From NCBI GenBank assembly GCA_914767715.1, contig OU612067.1, forward strand, positions 12,405,001-12,469,000: a DNA stretch of 64,000 bases. The letters are read 5' to 3'. The translations under genes and the position numbers were made by a program. The notes below the pieces were generated by a model. That model had not been told where the DNA came from. It did not search any database and saw nothing but the letters and a program-made list of their open reading frames with translations. Shown piece after piece: positions 54,801-64,000 of this stretch (positions are counted from its first letter, which is position 1; every line of letters begins with the position of its first letter). The DNA comes from Membranipora membranacea. Taxonomy: Eukaryota > Bryozoa > Gymnolaemata > Cheilostomatida > Membraniporidae.

Positions 54801-57800
54801 GCCAAAGGTTGTCTTGTGATTTGAGCTATCAAAAAATGTGAAACATCACTTTTGTGTTAGTTGAAGAAAATCAAGTTGCTTAGGTTAAATTCCTTCCCAT
54901 CATCATTGGCAGCAATGACCCTCTCATTTGAATTCATTTAACAAAGTCCAATGATTTAAGGAAAGTCAAACTAAAGATCCATAAACAGAGGTCTGTTTTC
55001 ATTCATGCTGATCAAGAAAGTTAAAGACTACAGGAAGACAAATGCAGTACAATGCAGTACACAGCCGTCAATACCTATGGATGAGCAAGGGTCAGATTTT
55101 TAACATTAGACATAATTTTCAACCGAATGTCCAAAGACCCGCCATATTATTTCTCTTATGGCCGTTTGAAATTTGGTGTGATTTTACAGAACGAAACCGA
55201 GAGAAGATGCATTTTGAGAAACAAATACTGACTGGGGTTGTAGGCTAGGTTACCCACATTTAACAAATTAATACTTTGATTTCAACCTCAGGTTTCTCTA
55301 GTGATATAACTGGAGTGAGTATAGTTGTATCTGAGAACAATGGAGGTGAAGATGAGGTGATACCGTACATAAGAGATCCAAACCACCGCACCACACAGCA
55401 TAACCTTCAGTACGTGAGATATGTACAATATGTGAGACTCAAGACAACCAAGCCTCCCACTGATGGAATGGTCTTTGATGAGGTCGAAGTATATGCATTC
55501 AGTAAGTTCTATATATCAGGTTTCACGATGAGCTTTGTTCCGTACGCATATCTATCTTTGTTAAGTCTTGTCCATCTAAAAATTCATTTCTTCTGACTTA
55601 TCATTCTTGGTTTGGAGATCAAGTGCATACTGTTCATGTGATATATATGATATATAATATATATTATTTGCATTCATATCTGCGTTCAATAGAGCTTAAA
55701 TAAATTCAGGCAGCCTGAGTTACAAGCAAGTAGATGTGAAAACCTTTAGTTAGTGTCTAGAATAAGTTAAGGGCACACATGATGTACTGGTACTCAGACT
55801 AAATTGATTGACTGGCAGCCAGAAATACACATCCTATCTTTCAGATACCGAACAGTTTATCCCAACTCTAGTAACCGCAAATGGCCCAAACGCAGATTCT
55901 GTGAGAATAAACTGGCAGCCACCACAGTCAGCGTCAGGATATACAATTAAATACCAGGTGAGTTAGACCTGATTGTATTGGTTGAATAGTATACGTAACT
56001 AAAATCAATATAAATGAGTTGAAACTTCTAAATTTCTCTTTTACAATATTGAGTGATAGAAAATGGGATTGATACACAACATATAGCCTCTCATTATTGT
56101 GATCACGATTATCATGATAGTTTGAGTCGGGAGCATATTATAGTCAGGAAAAATTTAGCCAGCTCCAAGTCGTTGCTCTGTTCCTTCTATGTTGCTGTCC
56201 TGTGCAAGGCCTGGTACCAGTTATTAATAAAACACACTTTGAATGTTGATTTCTCTACAAATACATTTACATTTAGCAACTCGCTATTAAATACAGATCT
56301 CCTGGAAATTAAAGTATTGTAGCGAATGTAGTTATTTTGACATCATACTTGAGTGTAGAGGATATTCCATCATCATAAAAAAGTTTAATCCAGAGGAGTT
56401 TTTAGTTTCCCTCTGAGGAAATATTGCATAACCTAATATGTTTTACTTGCATCCTTCTGACTACCTGATTTTGTGATGCCTTAGTGTCATGTTTCACGTT
56501 CAGTAATGATTCTATTCGTCTTTTTAAAGCTATAGTTGCGCCTCCTCACTTTTGGCATGATTTTGAAGGTCTCAGTCTTATTAAGAGCATCATGGCAACC
56601 TTTTAAATAGCCTATGGAAACAGCTGAAACCATTCCCTTTACTAAAACGAAAATTCTTCTCAGTTTTTCTCTACCACTAAGGTTGTCTCCTCTTTATATC
56701 TCTATAACATATAGATATGTATGAAACGCTAAATTTTTAGATCACGGTGCCCTGAAGTTGGATAAATCTTTGAAAGATATGAAAGTGAGCAAGTGATTGG
56801 CAATATTTTTTTACTTACTACTATAGCTTATAGGGCACGAAGAAAATGAATTGCAGTCCTGATACAATTGTCATGACAAGTCAATGCTAGCTATTATGAC
56901 ACGTTAAGCTGTGACTTGTACTGTATAAATTAGTATGTTTCTCTGATTTCTAACAGTACCGGTGTGGTGATGGAAGCTGGAGTAATAAGCAGAGTTCAGA
57001 CCCCCAAGTATCAGCAACAGTGACTGGTTTGACCGGTAGCAGTATCTATACCTGTTCTGTGAGAGTAGAAAAGTCACCAGAGAACCCTAACACAGCTGAA
57101 GGATTGACTTGGTGTGCAGGTACATACTATTTTACTTGCTTAGCAAGTGAGGATGTAACAATAAAACATATTGCACCAAAAAAATGATGATGAGAATCTC
57201 TGATCCCGGCACATTATTGTACTGCTGCAGAAAGCTTAAAACAAATTTAACAATTCGTCATTAATTTCACTTCCATGTTTTGAAAAGAATTTCACTAAAT
57301 AGACAAACAAATTTATTTGACCTTGAGCAAGTTTCCTTTTGGATGTTCAAGGAAATGTCCGCCCAACACCAGTATCACTATCAGCTGGGAATCCAACACA
57401 GGATAACAATCTTGGGAGAGAAAGATGGAGATATGTCATCACATGGAGTGTAGGTATTAACTTATTATTTCATTATTATTTTTAATTCTATTGGTACTCC
57501 AACCTGTCATTGCCTGCCCGTGAATACCTTCGATAATATATATATATATATATATATATAACATATGTAGCTGGTACCTTAATTATCAAAGAAATAGTGC
57601 TTAGTTCTAGGAAAAACAACATTTTAAGTTGATGTGCTTATAGAAACTTGAACGAGTAAAAATAATGTTTGTTTACTGTCTCGGTGCTGAAAATTCCTTT
57701 CATTTACATCCATAAATGTGTCAGACTTTACCTTTTATGTTTTAAAACCATTTGATCATGATGAATGCGCTGTGTAATTCTCAATTATCTTTATTTACAT

Positions 57801-60800
57801 ACTACTCCATAGATGCCATCATACTACAGACTGAGTTGCTTGACAAATGTCAATGGCAAGTACAAAGTTGAAGTGGATGGAACTATCCAAACTCCAGGTC
57901 AACCAGGAACAAGTTATATTTATCATACTGATGGGAATGTGAACCTAGCGATCAAAGTATGGTCACGCAACAAGGAAAATAATCTATCCTCAGCTGCTAC
58001 TGTATCTTTGACAACACCAACTGGATTACGTGAGCACCATTTAATGAATCCATAGTTAAATTAATTAGATTATAGATTTATCATTATTGCATGTATAACA
58101 TGACAATTGTTCCAATTCATATGTATATAGTGGGGTGCAATCAGAAAATACCATATTACCAAACAAACCCGAGTAGCTCAATAGACTATAGCGGTTTCGA
58201 ACCTAGGAACTTTCAACACTCGCGCGCTGAAGAGTTAGTACTCTAATAAACTGAGCCACTTCCTAAACCTATAGATTTCTTAAGGTAATCAAATTTGGGT
58301 TGTTCAGAAAACCCAAAATATGAACTCGCTGAAGAAATCAGAAACTTAGAAAAAAAATGTCTTTGTTTTTCTTCTGAAAGTATTTTTTATATGCAGTAGG
58401 TGTTTGCAGTAATTTACTTATTTTAAATTTAATCTAGTAAATTAATTTATTTAATTTATGTCTACTTCAACTTTGTACGTGCCATTGACATCTGTCAAGC
58501 AACTCAGTCGGTAGTATGATGGCATCTATTGAGTAGTATGTAAATAAAAATAATTGAGAATAACACAGCGCATACATCATGATCGAATGGTTTTAACACA
58601 AACAAATTTAAGTCTGACACTTCCATGGATGTTAATGGAAGGAATTTTCAGCACGATATACCGAGACAACCAACAAACCTTACTTTTACTCGTTCAAGTT
58701 ACTATAAGCACAAAAACTTAAAAAGAAATTTTATATGCAGTAAATGTTTGCAGATATTTACTCAAGTAAATTTAAATTTTATTTTATTTTATTTTATTTT
58801 ATTTTATTTTATTTTATTTTATTTTATTTTATTTTGTTTTATTTTATTTTATTTTTATTTTATTTTATTTTATTTTATTTTTTTCATTTTATTTCCTTTT
58901 ATTTCATTTTATTTTACTTTGCTATATTTTTTTTTTCATTGATTTTGTTTTAATATATCAATATTATTAATTTTGTTAAATTTATTTATTTAATAGAGTA
59001 AAAGTAAAGTAAATTGAGTAATTTACTCAAGTAAATTAACTTAATTTATTCATGTTAATGTTTGCAAAAGATTTACTTGTTTGCAGAAGATTACCCACCT
59101 GGATAACAGTTATAGAAACCAACTCATTTCGGTCAACACTTCTATTTTAAGTTCAGCCTCATAAACACAAGGTAGCATCAGCAACTTGGTCAAATTTTTT
59201 CAACTCAAATTGCCATACTTGGAGAAGAGGTGACAAGCATTAGAATCTTGCTATATTTGAATACCGGACTTCATGATTTCACATGATGGCATGATTGGCA
59301 TCTTTGTTACTAATGGTTTGATATCTCAATGGCCTGGTGATCACACATTCTGATTATTTCCAGCTCCACAAGTAAGACCGAGGAATGTTGGTCTTACAGC
59401 TCCAGTAGACAACTGTGTTCAGATATCACACACAGGGGTTGAGTACCCGAATGCACCTAACTCACAGATTATCTACCAGGTACTCTATCAATTTCTTTAA
59501 TAGCAAGTTAGGTATAGTAAATGTATTAAAGATGAGACACAAAAGATGGGCATTCAGAAATGTTTAGAAATTACATTACAGTAAAAGTCCATGTCTTTAT
59601 GGGCAGTAGCCAGTTGCCTGAAACAATCATGGCTGAGGTTTGTTGGTGCAGCCCATGTTGCATGCTAAGACATATTTAAGATACTTAGTCCGATCCCACA
59701 CTAGACACGACAAACTGTCTTGCCATCGATACTGATCTGATCATTGTAAACCAACAACGCTTTGCTTGTGAATATACTGTGAATATGTAGTGAATACCTT
59801 GTGAATTTGTTGTGAATACCTTGTGAACATCTTGTGAATATCTTGTGAATATCTTGTGAATATCTTGTGAATATCTTGTGAATATCTTGTGAATATCTTG
59901 TGAATATCTTGTGAATATCTTGTGAATATATCTTTTGTTTAGTTCAAGTGTACCAGTATGACAAATTGGCTGACCATCCCCCCTAACAACAGACGTTGTA
60001 GTTACTCAGCTTATCAGATGGTTTCATGTCAAATCAGAGCTCACAACACCAACAACAATAAGAACAGTGAGACTGCTACAACTGCTTCCATCTACACAAA
60101 ATGTGAAAGTACGAATTTAAATGTTGAATTACAAAAATACAATGCCATGGTTTGGGGAAAGATGTCCTGCATACATTTCCAGTCTGCATGTGTCCAAAAA
60201 ATTAGGCTTCAGTGAAAAAAAAAGTATCAATGGGTGTGGTACTCTTAATCAAGTAAACTTTTTTAGCACATTTATTGACGTCAAATCACATCTCAATGAT
60301 ATTCCCCAATTATGTCAATTAAACCAAAATAAATGCTATGTGCAAACCACTTAATTCAAACCTCTTGGGACCATCAAATTGTGCCCTAATAAGCATAATT
60401 TTGAATTGAGTGACATTGGAATGCATAGAAATTTGACTGAAGGGACCAAGTTTGAAATATATAATATGCTGTATTAAGACAAAGTTCACTGTTTAAGGAC
60501 AAAGACAAGAATTATGGGTGAACATGGTCAAGTCCATATTGAATGGTTGAAAGAAAGTATTTTTTACATTAAATAACTTTTTCATGGATGTAATTTTGAT
60601 CCAGATTGTAGCTGTTAAAGTTGAAAGTTAAATTGGGTCAAGTTTGAATAAACTCACCAATAACACTTACCTATCTATCCAACCATAATGATTTTTTGAA
60701 TGAAATTACTAAGTGCAAGCATAAGTCTGATGAATTTTTAATAAATAAATCTTAATAGTTCTTAGACTCTCGTATTTGTGGCAAAAATCAGTCAGGCAAT

Positions 60801-63800
60801 ACATTCTGTAACGGTTTCTATGAGCCACATCATTTTTGGAGCTTATCACACTTTCAGTAAGCAGGCAATGAAAATGACACATTATTAATATGTTGACTCA
60901 TCAAATCATGGATATGGAGATGAGTATTGCAGAATCAGCAATATGTGTAAGCAAAGACCAGTTAATCTGACTATTATGTGATGTCTGCTCACAGGTTGAT
61001 AATTTATGTGATATGTCGGTGTCTTGTTAACAGGTCCTGATAAAGTAACCACAAATTCTCAGCCCAGCAGTTTAGGATCACCAGAGATGAACAATGGAAG
61101 GCTCCGCTGGAAATACACAGTCACCTGGCAGGTAAGAATCAAATGTAAAAAACAGCTAACAAATTTCATCTGTGTGAGCAGCTCTTTGAATCTCATTCAG
61201 CCGTAAATATCATGGTGAATGAAACCTGCTGATCAATTGGGTCAATTGTCCATTTACATAGCAGCACATATAATGTTATTGCAGCCATTATTCAATAATT
61301 TGCTTTTATTGCCTTCTAGAATCCAACCAATATCAAGTGTGCAAGTATCCGAACGAGTAACCCATACCAAATACGTGGATATGGCAATACATCATGGACA
61401 AACCTACAAACTAATATTTATGAGTTATACACAGATGGTAACGAGGCAATCGCGCTTGGTGTCAAAGTTTATAATAACGACGGTATTAGTTCATCAGAAA
61501 AGATCATATCATTTACATCTAGCAGCAACATAGGTAAGTTGGAAAACTTAGTATGTGTCAAAAGTCTCACATATAGGTTCACAATGATAGATGCAAGTCT
61601 AATGATTTGAATTTACGACAATGTGAGTATGGTTTCAAGCATAAGAGTGAGGTGCCTGGTGGCCATAAGAAAATACTAAAATTTGATGTTAGAGTGGGAG
61701 TAGGGACAAAAGCAGCAGAAAGGAGCCTCACAAAAAAAAAAGATTTTTCAACTAAATTAGACAACCATTTTGGTGCCGGCTGGTTAATATCAAACGCTCC
61801 TTTTTTCATTCAAATTATCTATATTAGTCCTCTTTTTATTCTTTTTTTTTAACATTTTTATTGGCAGTCTCTTTCATTCAAGTAGCGGAATGTTTTCCGA
61901 ATAGTGCCGAAAAAATCTTAAGCCATTGATAATCCAACACGGTATAACTGTGATAGGATTGACATAAAATACAAGTCTTTAAGAAAGCTACAATGTTGTT
62001 GTTGGTAATTGGTGAATTCAATAATATGCAAATGTAAGAGACAAACTTATCAAGCATTAGCCTGGATTACATTTCAGCTCCACAGACTAGACCAAGGAAT
62101 GTTGCCCTCACAGCTCCAGTAGATAACTGTGTTCAAATATCGTATACAGAAGTTGAATACCCAAATGCACCGACCTCACAGATTGTCTATCAGGTACTGC
62201 TTATTGATTTATTTCTTTTTACTGTAGTGAATCCCGCCTGACACTATGTGTTCTCATTATGAAACAAATTATCGGTATTCAAAGAGGTTCCAGCTTAATG
62301 CTGAGTGGAATAAACGTACTAGCAGGTTAGGTTCTCCATATTCACATGGAAAATTTCAGCCCACAGTCCTGGAAATTCTGTATTATTAGACAATGACTGC
62401 TCTCTTTCACCATCATAAAACATTACCAACACCACGATAACATCATGTGACATTCACTTCAGCCAAGGTGGTTACTACTATCTGGAGAGCAAACATGGAA
62501 CACAAACTTCCGTGCTTGGTCATATGAAGTACTTGTTGTTCTTATCTGCACTGCCTGGTGCAAAGACTGCTTTTTGAGACACATGTGCATTTATATTAAT
62601 AATACCATTTTTTAACCACTTTTTAATGATACTATTTTTGCATGCAAGGCAACTTCATTATCTTTTAGCAGAGTATGTGTATCAGCAACCTTTTTCTCGC
62701 AACTTTTACAGTTAGTGATAGAATACAAATCAATCAATAAAATCATATTTTCCTGTTGGTATTAATGAGCTGAAAATGAAATGCTGACTTATTTCTTAAT
62801 GCTGTCATGAATTGCGTTCGGCATTACATGTTGTCATTACACACTAGGCATAAGCATTTAAAAATGACACAAACTTTTGGTATTAGATCGGCTAGCAGGT
62901 AAGGTTCTCAATATTCACCTCATAGAGTCAAATTCACAGTCTTGGTAATTCAGTATCCTTGAGCAACGACCGCTTTCATCTCCATCTGGGACCATTAACA
63001 CCTCCATTGCACCATTACACTTTACACCATGTGGCATACACTTCAGCTCAAATGGTGACTAAGATCCAGAGAAGAGATCGAAGAAGTAATATCCATTCTA
63101 AATTTATTCTATTCTCTCTCAGGATAAGGTTTCTATGGTCACAGTAACTTCTAAATAATGTCTTCAGAAGCCCAATTTCTAGACTTTCATCTTACGTTTT
63201 GTGATCACAAACTGAAGGCCAAACAAACAAATCAAAGTATTTTATCATTTTATGCTACTAGGAAAATCTCTTAATATATAAATGTATATAAACCTTAGAA
63301 AATTTTGTTTCAGTATCAATGCACATCAATGACTAACTGGCAGAATATCCCCTCTGACAAAAGAAGATGTGGTTACTCAGCTTATCAGATGGTTACATGT
63401 GAGATCAGAGCGCGTAATAATAACAACAACAACAACAATAAGAACAGTCTGACTGCCTCGGTCTGGAAATATACGAAATGTCAAAGTAAGATTATAAACA
63501 AATTTCTTGCTCAAAATAAAAATCGGGTATATTTTCTTCTGAGACAATATTAATACCAATGCTACACCAAAAATAACTGTTCAAATGGCTGAAATATGAC
63601 CAATTTTAAAAATCGAATGCAGCGTGCCATATTTTGATAATTTGGAATTATACGCTTTCAAAATCTCACGCTCTTATTTATTCATTTTCGCTACTATGCT
63701 GGTGCATTCACTGATTTTTCTCCCTACCAATTTTTTTACTACAGACCCTGATAAAGTAAGAAGTATCCAAAGAACAAAATCTGATTCACCAGAGATAAGG

Positions 63801-63839
63801 AATGGGAGGCTTCGATGGAAATACACAGTCACTTGGGAG
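51833..63839 (+). CDS. Gene 3: secreted or membrane discoidin + FN3 receptor, continues past the window
   Basis: Exons: 51833-51890, 54149-54403, 55292-55501, 55845-55957, 56957-57119, 57352-57449, 57813-58029, 59364-59479, 59943-60108, 61034-61131, 61320-61533, 62078-62193, 63314-63485 and 63745-63839. All have GT/AG sites and every phase fits. Product so far: signal peptide, F5/8-type C domain (two phase 1-1 exons), then FN3 domains 1-5 and the first half of the sixth, each over two exons (1 to 0, 0 to 1). F5/8C domains bind glycans or lipids, and FN3 arrays form extended stalks, so a cell-surface recognition or adhesion role is likely (inference). No stop or frameshift was found. A membrane segment must lie beyond the window if it has one. 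Confidence 0.85.
51891..54148. other. Gene 3 intron 1
   Basis: Contains a tRNA-derived SINE-like segment (52841-52908) and a small direct duplication of 'gcaaggacaactcctt' near 53685-53715. No exon supported. Confidence 0.45.
52841..52908 (-). repeat. tRNA-derived SINE-like segment
   Basis: On the minus strand: TTTCAGTTGGTTAGAGCGCC (D-arm/A-box-like), then AGTGTTGGAGGTCTTGGGTT and the B box GGTTCGAATCC. It shares the AGTGTTG...GGTTCGAA portion with 58189-58264. The acceptor stem does not pair properly, so it is not a working tRNA gene. Confidence 0.55.
54149..54403 (+). CDS. Gene 3 exon 2: F5/8C (discoidin) first half
   Basis: Acceptor 'tttaatttttag', donor 'ACAG|gtgaga', 255 nt, phase 1 to 1. 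A short S/Q-rich linker, then YWKWGNKENLVDGSVTASLV and VTGFWQVDLGDKYFVPYVKI. The 'N.vDG' and 'WW.VDLG..y.v..v.i' motifs identify the F5/8C/fucolectin-like fold. Confidence 0.85.
55292..55501 (+). CDS. Gene 3 exon 3: F5/8C second half
   Basis: Acceptor 'caacctcag', donor 'TTCA|gtaagt', 210 nt, phase 1 to 1. GFSSDITGVSIVVSENNGG and QYVRYVQYVRLKTTKPPTDG, then FDEVEVYAF, the usual C-terminal strand ('L.l.EveVya'). Confidence 0.85.
55845..55957 (+). CDS. Gene 3 exon 4: FN3-1 first half
   Basis: 113 nt, phase 1 to 0. Ends DSVRINWQPPQSASGYTIKY plus Q, a standard FN3 'W.pP....Gy...Y' block. The donor is CAG|gtgagt. Confidence 0.85.
56957..57119 (+). CDS. Gene 3 exon 5: FN3-1 second half
   Basis: 163 nt, phase 0 to 1. 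YRCGDGSWSNKQSS, then ATVTGLTGSSIYTCSVRVEK. Typical 'v.gL.....Y...v' FN3 core. Confidence 0.8.
57352..57449 (+). CDS. Gene 3 exon 6: FN3-2 first half
   Basis: 98 nt, phase 1 to 0. GNVRPTPVSLSAGNPTQDN, ending RERWRYVITWS before gtaggt. Same length class as the exon at 61034. Confidence 0.75.
57538..57561 (+). repeat. (TA)n microsatellite
   Basis: A run of TA units in the intron between exons 6 and 7 of gene 3. Confidence 0.9.
57813..58029 (+). CDS. Gene 3 exon 7: FN3-2 second half
   Basis: 217 nt, phase 0 to 1. MPSYYRLSCLTNVNGKYKVE, then SYIYHTDGNVNLAIKVWSRN. Paralog of the exon at 61320. Confidence 0.8.
58189..58264 (-). repeat. tRNA-derived SINE-like segment
   Basis: On the minus strand: A-box-like GTGGCTCAGTTTATTAGAG and B box GGTTCGAAACC, with AGTGTTG upstream of the B box as in 52841-52908. 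In a gene 3 intron. Confidence 0.6.
58776..58885 (+). repeat. (ATTTT)n microsatellite
   Basis: A long pentanucleotide run with a few interruptions. It creates Phe-rich open frames that are not genes. Flanking copies of 'tttactcaagtaaattaa'-like sequence (about 58757 and 59022) suggest it lies inside or next to a small repeat. Confidence 0.95.
59364..59479 (+). CDS. Gene 3 exon 8: FN3-3 first half
   Basis: 116 nt, phase 1 to 0. APQVRPRNVGLTAPVDNCVQ, then YPNAPNSQIIYQ. Near-duplicate of the exon at 62078. Confidence 0.85.
59770..59935 (+). repeat. 11-bp minisatellite (gtgaatatctt)n
   Basis: About a dozen gtgaatatctt units plus diverged leaders, ending directly before the acceptor of the exon at 59943. 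The tandem-duplicate exon at 63314 lacks this array. Confidence 0.95.
59943..60108 (+). CDS. Gene 3 exon 9: FN3-3 second half
   Basis: 166 nt, phase 0 to 1. FKCTSMTNWLTIPPNNRRCS and QMVSCQIRAHNTNNNKNSET. The acceptor is 'ttttgtttag', just after the 11-bp minisatellite. Confidence 0.85.
61034..61131 (+). CDS. Gene 3 exon 10: FN3-4 first half
   Basis: 98 nt, phase 1 to 0. GPDKVTTNSQPSSLGSPEMN, ending GRLRWKYTVTWQ. Near-duplicate of the exon at 63745. Confidence 0.85.
61320..61533 (+). CDS. Gene 3 exon 11: FN3-4 second half
   Basis: 214 nt, phase 0 to 1. NPTNIKCASIRTSNPYQIRG and YELYTDGNEAIALGVKVYNN. Paralog of 57813 and of the gene 1 exon at 19371. Confidence 0.85.
62078..62193 (+). CDS. Gene 3 exon 12: FN3-5 first half
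   Basis: 116 nt, phase 1 to 0. APQTRPRNVALTAPVDNCVQ, then YPNAPTSQIVYQ. 2714 bp downstream of its twin at 59364. Confidence 0.85.
63314..63485 (+). CDS. Gene 3 exon 13: FN3-5 second half
   Basis: 172 nt, phase 0 to 1. YQCTSMTNWQNIPSDKRRCG and QMVTCEIRARN, then an expanded Asn run (aacaacaac trinucleotide repeat) and SLTASVWKYTKC. The Asn run is 2 codons longer than in the twin at 59943, by in-frame repeat growth. Confidence 0.85.
63745..63839 (+). CDS. Gene 3 exon 14: FN3-6 first half (last exon seen)
   Basis: 95 nt, phase 1 to 0. DPDKVRSIQRTKSDSPEIRN, ending GRLRWKYTVTWE before gtacga. One codon shorter than its twin at 61034. The matching second half lies beyond the window. Confidence 0.8.
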
Positions 63840-64000
63840 GTACGAGAAATGACGTAATATACACATGACAGACGCATGTTTTAATTCTTACCATACTCCT
63901 GTTTTTTTTTGTAAAAAGATTTACTTCTGATTATAAATGATATCAATTATTTGAACTTAAATAATAATGTAGACAATTAAGAAACATTTAACAAATGATT

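Noticed and set aside
58625..58953. Phe/Leu/Tyr-rich frames
   Set aside because: Produced by the (ATTTT)n microsatellite.

Overview
The window is eukaryotic, AT-rich and mostly intronic or intergenic. Coding sequence comes as short exons with GT/AG boundaries, separated by introns of a few hundred to a few thousand bases. The recognisable domains are fibronectin type III (FN3), F5/8-type C (discoidin) and Sushi/CCP, plus a single-pass membrane exon with a tyrosine-motif tail. This points to a metazoan, and most plausibly to an early-branching animal such as a sponge. The species is an inference from style, not from a diagnostic gene.

Layout. (1) 2-13 kb, minus strand: the 3' part of a gene made of tiny exons that all fit intron phase 1 (57-nt exon in three tandem copies, then 45 nt, 69 nt and a terminal exon). 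(2) 3.5-7.7 kb: two ~140-bp inverted repeats bounded by TA. (3) 7.9-9.8 kb and 16.2-17.3 kb: two arrays of one 60-bp minisatellite in opposite orientation, sharing a unique ~100-bp flank. (4) 18.0-23.7 kb, plus strand: FN3/Sushi receptor gene 1, in which several FN3 'first-half' exons are broken, with a truncated non-LTR retrotransposon inside. (5) 23.77-25.29 kb: a short non-autonomous LTR element with 409-bp LTRs, a 4-bp target duplication and a good primer binding site. (6) 27.1-38.1 kb, plus strand: gene 2, with a signal-peptide-like exon, unfamiliar ectodomain exons, and a terminal membrane/tail exon with a frameshift. (7) 38.3-44.4 kb, minus strand: an endogenous retrovirus-like unit with Gag-like, zinc-knuckle and RNase H-like segments, then an Env-like protein fused to a retropepsin. 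No reverse transcriptase or integrase is seen. (8) 45.5-49.5 kb: minisatellites and a decayed Ty3/gypsy relic with a MITE-like insertion. (9) 51.8 kb to the window end, plus strand: gene 3, with signal peptide, discoidin domain and at least five and a half FN3 domains. It is intact as far as seen and continues past the edge.

How it fits together. Genes 1 and 3 share FN3 subtypes and the same two-exon-per-FN3 structure (phase 1 in, phase 0 in the middle, phase 1 out), which allows in-frame duplication of domains. Gene 3 shows one such duplication of an FN3 pair and gene 1 shows decay, so the region looks like a birth-and-death cluster of cell-surface recognition receptors. The tyrosine-containing tails of gene 2 and of the minus-strand gene suggest signalling proteins. 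Mobile elements and fold-back hairpins fill the rest. The retrovirus-like unit at 38-44 kb is the most unusual object.
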